Below are positions 7,460 through 12,253 of a DNA stretch of 12,253 nucleotides, piece after piece. The stretch covers positions 1 through 12,253 of the forward strand of contig CAMWTF010000035.1 in the NCBI GenBank assembly GCA_947177105.1, read 5' to 3'. The notes below the pieces were generated by a model. The model was not told where the DNA came from. It made no database searches and saw only the letters and a list, made by a program, of their open reading frames with translations. Made by a program: the position numbers and the translations under genes. This DNA comes from an uncultured Lachnospiraceae bacterium. GTDB lineage: Bacteria; Bacillota; Clostridia; Lachnospirales; Lachnospiraceae. Every line of letters begins with the position of its first letter. Within the stretch, counting starts at the first letter, position 1.

Positions 7460-8830
7460 TTACTGTTTTGAGAGCTGCAGCATTTTCTCCATATCCGCAA
7501 TCAGTCCGGTGGAATACTGCTGCGCCTCGTTGCAAAGCTGCTCCGCCAGGCCGTATTGCTGGCTGTTGATCGCCTGAATCACGTCCGCTCCATACTGGTG
7601 GAATCTCTTATGCTTTTCACCCAGGGCATTCCAGATGGGCAGTATCTCAGGGTTCTTGGGAGTCAGGGCATAATAGAAATGCCCGAAACCACATTTGCTG
7701 GAGTTGAGCTGCAGCGGCAGCGCCGTGCGTCTTTGCACCATATCCTGCAGATTGTTAAGCCATGTGCGGTGTGCGGTGATGGCGCTGCTCACATACTGGG
7801 CAAACTCCTCGTTGTTTATATGGAAGAAGGGATCGTCGCTCATGGAGCCCATCTGCTTCGCCGCATCGTCCAGCGTCTTCTCGATTCCCACCACAGGCTC
7901 TACGGCCTTGATCAGATCCTGGCTGACAGTGCTCATGAACTCGGTGCTGTCCCGCAGCTGGTTCTCCATCTCTGTCATGGAACTGCTGATCTCCTGGCTG
8001 ACAGCCGCTATGGAACTGATGGTTTCACTGACCTTGGAGACTTCCTCACGGTTCTCGCTGTTCAGTGTCCAGACATTTTCGATCTTCTCTGTCATGTGTT
8101 CCAAGATATTGATGGTATCCTTGGTGCTGCCTACGCTTTTATGGGAGGCATCTTTTATATTGGATACAAACTCACTCATATTCTGAGTTAGATTCTGGGT
8201 CTTTTCGGCCAGGTCACGGATTTCACCCGCCACCACGGCAAAGCCCCGTCCGGCTTCTCCGGCCCTGGCTGCCTCTATGGAGGCGTTCAGCGCCAACAGA
8301 CTGGTCTGGAGGGATATGGTCTCGATGCCCTCTATGACATCGCTCAGGTGGCCGATTATTTCCAGCAGGGCGTCCATGTCCCCTTTCATGCTTTGTGATA
8401 CCTGGGTGGTCTGCTCCGAGAGCTCCTTGATGGAATTGAGCTCCTGCTGGGCCGTCTCTATCTTGCGGTATACATTGTCCGCCGCCGAGGAGACGTTCAC
8501 AATATTGTGGGTCATCTCCTCGTGCATATTGGTGTTATTGGTCCGCCCCGACATATCCGAGCTGCCGGAGGAACCAAACAGAGCTTCTGTGGCTCTGGCA
8601 ACCTTCCGGGAGATATCCAGAATCTTGTCATTCTGGTACTGCATGGTCAGATCCAGCGAACTGATCTGCATAACGGCCTTGATATTCTTGTCAAAAACCT
8701 CGGCAAACTGTTTCCGGCCCTGCAGCAGCCGCTTGTAGATCCCGCTTAATTCCGGTTCCCGGGAGTAATCTGCCTCTTTCAATTCGGAAATAGCTTTCAT
8801 AAGAACAACTTTGTTACCTTTGAATCCCAT
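7460..8830 (-). CDS. Soluble methyl-accepting chemotaxis protein with C-terminal CZB zinc-binding domain
   Basis: This 456-residue chemoreceptor-type signalling protein has no membrane span and no HAMP domain, so it is cytoplasmic. The central coiled-coil hairpin carries the highly conserved tip IETISLQTSLLALNASIEAA, then RAGEAGRGFAVVAGEIRDLAEK, which contacts CheA and CheW. The C-terminal CZB domain (about residues 345-450) shows the zinc ligands H354 (AHRTW), C380 (KCGFGHFYY), H407 and H411 (EKHKRFH). The family is known to bind Zn2+ and, in some members, to respond to zinc or to hypochlorous acid. I chose the ATG at 8830 (MGFKGNK) because AGGAG lies about 9 bases upstream on the minus strand; a longer reading frame to 8896 lacks such a site. 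No chemotaxis or flagellar genes are nearby, so it is an orphan receptor in this window. It is divergent from the Ca2+-ATPase. Confidence 0.93.
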   Translation of the reverse strand: MGFKGNKVVLMKAISELKEADYSREPELSGIYKRLLQGRKQFAEVFDKNIKAVMQISSLDLTMQYQNDKILDISRKVARATEALFGSSGSSDMSGRTNNTNMHEEMTHNIVNVSSAADNVYRKIETAQQELNSIKELSEQTTQVSQSMKGDMDALLEIIGHLSDVIEGIETISLQTSLLALNASIEAARAGEAGRGFAVVAGEIRDLAEKTQNLTQNMSEFVSNIKDASHKSVGSTKDTINILEHMTEKIENVWTLNSENREEVSKVSETISSIAAVSQEISSSMTEMENQLRDSTEFMSTVSQDLIKAVEPVVGIEKTLDDAAKQMGSMSDDPFFHINNEEFAQYVSSAITAHRTWLNNLQDMVQRRTALPLQLNSSKCGFGHFYYALTPKNPEILPIWNALGEKHKRFHQYGADVIQAINSQQYGLAEQLCNEAQQYSTGLIADMEKMLQLSKQ

Positions 8831-8901
8831 GTTGTATTCTCCTATTTTGAGTTCCGCATCTGTCTGTCTGGATGGCGCCATTTTTGCGCAGAACAATTTT
8901 C

Positions 8902-8992
8902 GACTGCTTTGGCATCATTCAGGCAAATGCTTTTTTGAGTCTCGCCGCCCCCGCAAATGGGAGCAGGCAGTTACAAAACCTTTGCCGCAGTC
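8902..8992 (-). promoter_or_regulatory. Candidate structured 5' leader of the chemoreceptor mRNA
   Basis: On the minus strand this segment begins GACTGC and ends GCAGTC, a perfect 6-bp closing stem. Next to it, GGC at the 5' side can pair with GCC at the 3' side across an AAA bulge; alternatively GGCAAA can pair with TTTGCC at 8922-8927, giving two competing inner helices. Inside is an 8-bp hairpin with two G-U pairs, CTGCTCCC / GGGGGCGG around the loop ATTTGC (8945-8966). It would lie in a roughly 195-base leader if the promoter at 9034-9062 is real. It matches no riboswitch consensus that I can recall. Chance pairing is possible. Confidence 0.3.
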
Positions 8993-9033
8993 AGCAGCAG
9001 ATACTATGTCGTCTAACTTATGTATATAGGTTT

Positions 9034-9062
9034 ATGATAAAAGATTTTACAAAACTTTGCAA
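9034..9062 (-). promoter_or_regulatory. Putative sigma-A promoter for the chemoreceptor gene
   Basis: On the minus strand, TTGCAA (9057-9062) is followed after exactly 17 bases by TATCAT (9034-9039). This gives 4/6 and 5/6 matches to the -35 and -10 consensus, in an AT-rich setting. Transcription would start near 9027, leaving a leader of about 195 bases before the ATG at 8830. I saw no sigma-28 type motif, although many chemoreceptors use one. Confidence 0.4.
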
Positions 9063-9074
9063 CAACTTTGTTGT
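9053..9074. repeat. Tandem AACTTTG repeats and ACAAC-TTT-GTTGT dyad
   Basis: AACTTTG occurs at 9053-9059 and again at 9064-9070, spaced 11 bases apart, about one helical turn. The second copy overlaps a perfect 5-bp dyad, ACAAC (9062-9066) TTT GTTGT (9070-9074). The block covers the -35 region of the putative minus-strand promoter, which is a natural position for a repressor or activator operator. No regulator family is identified. Confidence 0.35.
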
Positions 9075-9208
9075 GTTTTAGTAAAATTTTTTGCAGGAAA
9101 AATAGAGAAAAGACATGACTCATATTTTAGCTAAGGCCCTCATAGGTTGTACCAGTATAGGACCAGGGGGCGTATGGCGGACTCCGGGTCCAAATGCGGA
9201 TTGATGCG

Positions 9209-9233
9209 ATACCGCAGGATTCAATTGCGGTAT
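9209..9233 (+). promoter_or_regulatory. Hairpin upstream of the Ca2+-ATPase ribosome site
   Basis: ATACCGCA (9209-9216) and TGCGGTAT (9226-9233) form a perfect 8-bp inverted repeat around a 9-base loop. It ends about 6 bases before the AAAGGGG ribosome site (9239-9245). An alternative short helix can pair ATTGA (9200-9204) with TCAAT (9221-9225), which lies partly in the loop. It could act as an RNA element affecting translation or as a DNA dyad for a regulator; the sequence does not decide between them. Confidence 0.35.
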
Positions 9234-9251
9234 GCGGGAAAGGGGACAGGA

Positions 9252-11948
9252 ATGTTTGAAGCGAGGAGCATACAGGAGACATGCAGGGAACTGCAAAGCG
9301 ACGGGGAGAGGGGTCTGACCCGGCAGGAGGCCGTCAGGCGCTACAGTATCCACGGCAAGAACGCTTTGCAGGAAAAGCGGAAAAAGACAATGATAGAATC
9401 CTTTTTCTCGCAGCTTAATGATCCCTTGATCTATGTGCTGCTGGTGGCTGCGGCCATCTCCATTTTTTTGGAGGAGACCAGCGATGCCATCATCATCGGG
9501 GTGGTAGTGCTGCTCAACGCCGTGGTGGGCATGATACAGGAGGGCAAGGCCCAGCGGGCGCTGGATTCCCTGAAAAAGCTGGTGAGTCCCAAGGCGTTCG
9601 TGATCCGGGAGGGCGTCCTGCAGGAGGTGGAGGCATACACTCTGGTGGTGGGAGATCTGGTGAATCTGGAGGCGGGCTGTCAGGTTCCGGCGGATATGCG
9701 TCTTATTGAGTGTACCAACCTGAAGGCGGAGGAGTCGGCCCTGACCGGGGAATCCCTGCCCGCCGCCAAGTCGGCGGCTTTTATCGGCCAGGAGGGGATG
9801 CCTCTGGGGGATCGCCAGAACATGGTCTACATGTCCACAGTCATAACCGGCGGCAGGGGATTGGGCATGGTGACGGCCACGGGCATGGACACGGAGATCG
9901 GCAGGATCGCCTCCCTGATCAATGAGGGAAAGGAGGAGCAGACTCCGCTCCAGAAGCGCTTGGGGGATCTGGGGAAGGTGTTGAGCATCTTGTCTCTGCT
10001 GCTGTGCGCCGCCCTTTTTGGCATTGCCCTGCTGCAGCGCCGCAATCTCTTTGAGATGCTGCTGACGGCCATCTCACTGGCCGTGGCGGCAGTGCCGGAG
10101 GGACTCCCGGCGGTGGTCACTATCTGCCTGGCTCTGAGCGTGACCCGCATGGTGAAAGTGCATACCATTGTGAGAAAGCTGCCCTCGGTGGAGACCCTGG
10201 GGGCCGTGAGCATCGTCTGCTCGGACAAAACGGGAACCCTGACCCAGAACCGCATGACGGTGGAGCAGTGCTATACGGGCCAGAAAATGGTGCCGGTGAC
10301 GGAACTGGACGGGCCGGAGTATGAGGCGCTGCTGGAGGGAATGACTCTGTGCAATGACGCCGTACTGGAGGAAAAAATTGGAGATCCCACGGAACTGGCG
10401 CTGCTGCAGCTGGCCCATAGTTATGGCGTGGACAGAGCGGAACTGGAAAAGCGTATGCCCCGGCGCCGGGAACTGCCCTTTGACTCCGACCGCAAGATGA
10501 TGTCCACCTTCCACTACAGGGGCAGCGCCGGCGTTACTTTTACCAAGGGCGCGCCGGATGTGGTGCTGGGGCGCTGCACACATATCATGGTGCGGGGGCA
10601 GTGCATACCCCTGCAGCCCGGTCACGTCCGGCAGATCCGCAAAGCCATGGAGAAGATGGCGGACGAGGCTCTGCGCACTCTGGCCATCGCCATGAGGGTG
10701 GGAAACCCTGTACAGGGATCCCCAAGCCAGGGACCGGGAGTTCTGTCTACGGGCAGTGTGATTCAGGAGCAAGGTCTGACCTTCCTGGGCATGGTGGGTA
10801 TGCGTGACCCGGCCCGGCCCGAGGCGGCGGGGGCGGTGGCCACCTTCCGGCAGGCGGGGGTGGAGACCGTGATGATCACCGGGGATCATGTGGATACGGC
10901 CTACGCCATCGGCCGGCAGCTTGGCATCGTCCAGAGCAGACAGCAGTGCATGACAGGGCAGGAACTGAGCCGGATCCAGGAGGAGGAACTGGCGGAGCGT
11001 CTGGCCCAGGTGCGGGTATTTGCCAGAGTGGCGCCGGAGCAGAAGGTGCAGATCGTCACGGGTTTCCAGCAGGCGGGCCACATCGTGGCCATGACCGGGG
11101 ACGGGGTCAACGATGCGCCCTCCCTGAAAAAGGCGGATATCGGCATAGCCATGGGGGCCTCCGGCACGGATGTGGCAAAGCAGGCGGCGGACATGATCCT
11201 GACGGACGACAATTTTGCCACCATTGAGAAAGCCATAGAGGAGGGCAGGGGTGTCTATGAAAACATCCGCAAATCCGTGATTTTCCTGTTGTCCTCCAAC
11301 CTGGGGGAGATCGCCACCATGTTCCTGGCGGTGACCTGCGGCCTGGCCTCCCCCCTGCGATCCAGCCATATTCTGTGGATCAACCTGATCACGGATTCTC
11401 TGCCGGCGCTGGCGCTGGGGGTGGATCCCAACGATGCCGGATCGCTGATGCAGCATCCGCCCAGAAAGCCCGGCGAGAGCTTGTTTGCCCGAGGGGGCCT
11501 GGCCTGCACCTGCTTTTACGGTCTGTTGATCGCAGCCATCAGCCTGACAGCCTTTTTCCTGATTCCGCTGCAGGCCATGAAGGCCCAGCACTTACCTTTT
11601 ACATTGGAAAACATAGGCAGAATGATGGCGCTGGAGGGCATTCTGCGCAGGTCCCAGACCTATGCGTTCACGGTGCTGGGCATGAGCCAGCTGTTCCACG
11701 CGGTGGGAATGCGGGATATGGGGCGGTCCTTTTTCAAGATGAACCATCTGGAGAACAAGCTGATGCTTCTGGCCTGCGTTCTGGGGTTCCTGCTGCAGTT
11801 CGCCGTGACGGAGATCCCCTTTTTGATCACCGCCTTTGGCACCACCCATCTGCAATGGAGGGAGTGGGGGATCCTGGCGCTGCTGGCATCTTTCCCGCTG
11901 TTGGCCCATGAGGTCATGATTCTGGTGGGGAGGAAAAGGGAGGACTAG
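9252..11948 (+). CDS. P2A-type Ca2+-transporting P-type ATPase
   Basis: This 898-residue cation pump should export Ca2+ from the cytoplasm using ATP. Visible landmarks in order: two N-terminal helices (PLIYVLLVAAAISIFL; AIIIGVVVLLNAVVGMI); actuator TGES with E167; M4 motif VPEGLPAVV with E283; phosphorylation site D325 in SDKTGTLTQNRM; the nucleotide-domain motif FTKGAPD; and hinge motifs MITGDH and GDGVNDAP (D617, D621). M5 is LLSSNLGEI (N683, E686) and M6 is INLITDSLPALALG (N711, T714, D715). These are the SERCA-like Ca2+ ligands. The position equivalent to SERCA E908 in M8 appears to be glycine (G810), so one Ca2+ per cycle is more likely. I chose the ATG at 9252 because AAAGGGG lies 6 bases upstream; an in-frame TTG at 9147 would add 35 basic, non-conserved residues. 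Na+/K+ or Mn2+ transport are less likely alternatives. Confidence 0.93.
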   Translation: MFEARSIQETCRELQSDGERGLTRQEAVRRYSIHGKNALQEKRKKTMIESFFSQLNDPLIYVLLVAAAISIFLEETSDAIIIGVVVLLNAVVGMIQEGKAQRALDSLKKLVSPKAFVIREGVLQEVEAYTLVVGDLVNLEAGCQVPADMRLIECTNLKAEESALTGESLPAAKSAAFIGQEGMPLGDRQNMVYMSTVITGGRGLGMVTATGMDTEIGRIASLINEGKEEQTPLQKRLGDLGKVLSILSLLLCAALFGIALLQRRNLFEMLLTAISLAVAAVPEGLPAVVTICLALSVTRMVKVHTIVRKLPSVETLGAVSIVCSDKTGTLTQNRMTVEQCYTGQKMVPVTELDGPEYEALLEGMTLCNDAVLEEKIGDPTELALLQLAHSYGVDRAELEKRMPRRRELPFDSDRKMMSTFHYRGSAGVTFTKGAPDVVLGRCTHIMVRGQCIPLQPGHVRQIRKAMEKMADEALRTLAIAMRVGNPVQGSPSQGPGVLSTGSVIQEQGLTFLGMVGMRDPARPEAAGAVATFRQAGVETVMITGDHVDTAYAIGRQLGIVQSRQQCMTGQELSRIQEEELAERLAQVRVFARVAPEQKVQIVTGFQQAGHIVAMTGDGVNDAPSLKKADIGIAMGASGTDVAKQAADMILTDDNFATIEKAIEEGRGVYENIRKSVIFLLSSNLGEIATMFLAVTCGLASPLRSSHILWINLITDSLPALALGVDPNDAGSLMQHPPRKPGESLFARGGLACTCFYGLLIAAISLTAFFLIPLQAMKAQHLPFTLENIGRMMALEGILRRSQTYAFTVLGMSQLFHAVGMRDMGRSFFKMNHLENKLMLLACVLGFLLQFAVTEIPFLITAFGTTHLQWREWGILALLASFPLLAHEVMILVGRKRED

Positions 11949-11956
11949 ACAAATGC

Positions 11957-12014
11957 AATAACGCCAATAGAGCATATAGATTCATCGGTTTCTATATGCT
12001 CTAACGCTGTTATT
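11957..12014. terminator. Long inverted repeat, probable bidirectional terminator
   Basis: AGAGCATATAGA (11969-11980) and TCTATATGCTCT (11991-12002) form a perfect 12-bp stem around a 10-base loop. The outer parts continue with AATAAC (11957-11962) pairing to GTTATT (12009-12014), with mismatches between. The element begins 8 bases after the ATPase stop and lies between convergent genes, as expected for a shared terminator. Neither side has a strong T-run and the stem is AT-rich, so the termination role is likely but not certain. Confidence 0.55.
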
Positions 12015-12041
12015 ATATTTGATGTTGATCGATATGATTGA

Positions 12042-12236
12042 TTACGCCAACTGCATGACCTCGGCTTCAAGTTCCTTTAATTCGTCCATAGATAAAGATG
12101 GTACATAACGTGCAATCTTTTCAAGCGACATTTCTCCGTCTTTAATCATTCTTTCCGCTGTTTCTCTAGCTTCATCGTGCCTTTCACTCTTAATAAACGA
12201 CTTCATTATCTGTTCTTCATCAAACAAACTCATCAT
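12042..12236 (-). CDS. Small conserved protein or C-terminal tail of an Rpn/transposase-like protein
   Basis: The 64-residue product is hydrophilic and charged, with RHDEARETAERMIKDG followed by MSLEKIARYVPSLS and a final MDELKELEAEVMQLA. This resembles the C-terminal tail that I recall on many Lachnospiraceae proteins of the Rpn/PD-(D/E)XK 'putative transposase' group and on related small hypotheticals; that is memory, not a search. An AGGAGG at 12248-12253 lies 11 bases upstream of the ATG at 12236, so it may be a stand-alone gene. The frame stays open to the window edge with no stop, so it could equally be the end of a longer protein. A GTG at 12245 is too close to the AGGAGG. It converges on the ATPase. 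Function unknown. Confidence 0.5.
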   Translation of the reverse strand: MMSLFDEEQIMKSFIKSERHDEARETAERMIKDGEMSLEKIARYVPSLSMDELKELEAEVMQLA

Positions 12237-12253
12237 AATCGTCACAACCTCCT

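Larger units (their letters stand above)
8831..9251. other. 421-base divergent intergenic region (chemoreceptor / Ca2+-ATPase)
   Basis: No convincing gene lies here; the short reading frames have neither ribosome sites nor recognisable products. The left half (about 8880-8995) is mixed in GC and has extensive internal pairing. The centre (about 9010-9130) is very AT-rich and contains promoter-like sequence and repeats. The right half (about 9150-9250) is GC-rich with two dyads, including GGAC-TCCGG-GTCC at 9179-9191, before the ATPase ribosome site. I could not pick a convincing plus-strand -35/-10 pair for the ATPase. Confidence 0.7.

Noticed and set aside
7556..8191. Plus-strand open frame (211 codons) opposite the chemoreceptor.
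   Set aside because: It is antisense to a clearly conserved signalling and CZB domain, with no ribosome site or known motif.
8831..9062. A sigma-28 (flagellar) promoter for the chemoreceptor gene.
   Set aside because: No GCCGATAA-like -10 element was found on the minus strand; the sigma-A-like pair fits better.
9147..9251. N-terminal extension of the ATPase from a TTG start.
   Set aside because: It would add 35 basic residues not typical of the family and it covers the hairpin and ribosome site. The ATG at 9252 has a good ribosome site.
10074..11591. Long minus-strand open frame (505 codons) opposite the ATPase.
   Set aside because: It is antisense to a certain P-type ATPase. Its His/Gln/Gly/Arg-rich composition is typical of a shadow frame in GC-rich coding DNA, and it has no recognisable domain.
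6365..11955. A mobile element with defined ends around the GC-rich block.
   Set aside because: I found no transposase, integrase, terminal inverted repeats or matching flanking direct repeats, so it is reported only as a compositional finding.
1..12253. CRISPR arrays, tRNA or rRNA genes, toxin-antitoxin or defence systems.
   Set aside because: No regularly spaced repeats, tRNA-like cloverleaf ends, rRNA motifs or defence domains were seen in reading both strands.

Overview
The window looks like chromosome or assembled contig from an anaerobic Firmicute of class Clostridia, most likely Lachnospiraceae. The reasons are the anaerobic-type cobalamin gene set (cbiB, cbiP, cbiC), the strong AGGAGG ribosome sites, and the style of the small 3'-end protein. 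The family assignment is inference from sequence style, not a database result.

Region 1 (about 95-6324, + strand, moderate to low GC) is the late part of a cobalamin operon with small gaps or overlaps: alpha-ribazole phosphatase (cobC), cobinamide synthase (cbiB), threonine-phosphate decarboxylase (cobD), cobyric acid synthase (cbiP), cobalt-precorrin-8 methylmutase (cbiC), corrinoid adenosyltransferase (cobO) and a protein resembling the methionine synthase activation domain with a C-terminal four-cysteine motif. Together they cover corrin-ring methyl migration, Co adenosylation, side-chain amidation, aminopropanol arm synthesis and attachment, and lower-ligand dephosphorylation. No cobalamin riboswitch is visible; the operon promoter is presumably upstream of the window.

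Region 2 (about 6365-11950) is clearly richer in GC. It holds a DUF368/PopT-family membrane protein (-) and a soluble methyl-accepting chemotaxis protein with a C-terminal zinc-binding CZB domain (-). Divergent from these is an 898-residue P2A-type Ca2+-transporting ATPase (+). The 421-base region between the last two carries a plausible minus-strand promoter, repeat and dyad sequences, a potentially structured leader for the chemoreceptor, and a hairpin just upstream of the ATPase ribosome site.

Region 3 (about 11950-12253) is AT-rich again. It has a long inverted repeat after the ATPase and a small minus-strand gene (or gene tail) at the window edge.

The main oddities are the abrupt GC steps flanking region 2, an apparent frameshifted and truncated coding tail at the left step (6299-6367), an extra hydrophilic segment in the DUF368 protein, and the structured non-coding sequence between the chemoreceptor and the ATPase. 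I did not find a convincing new defence or mobile system. The best candidate for undescribed biology is the activation-domain-like protein next to cobO.
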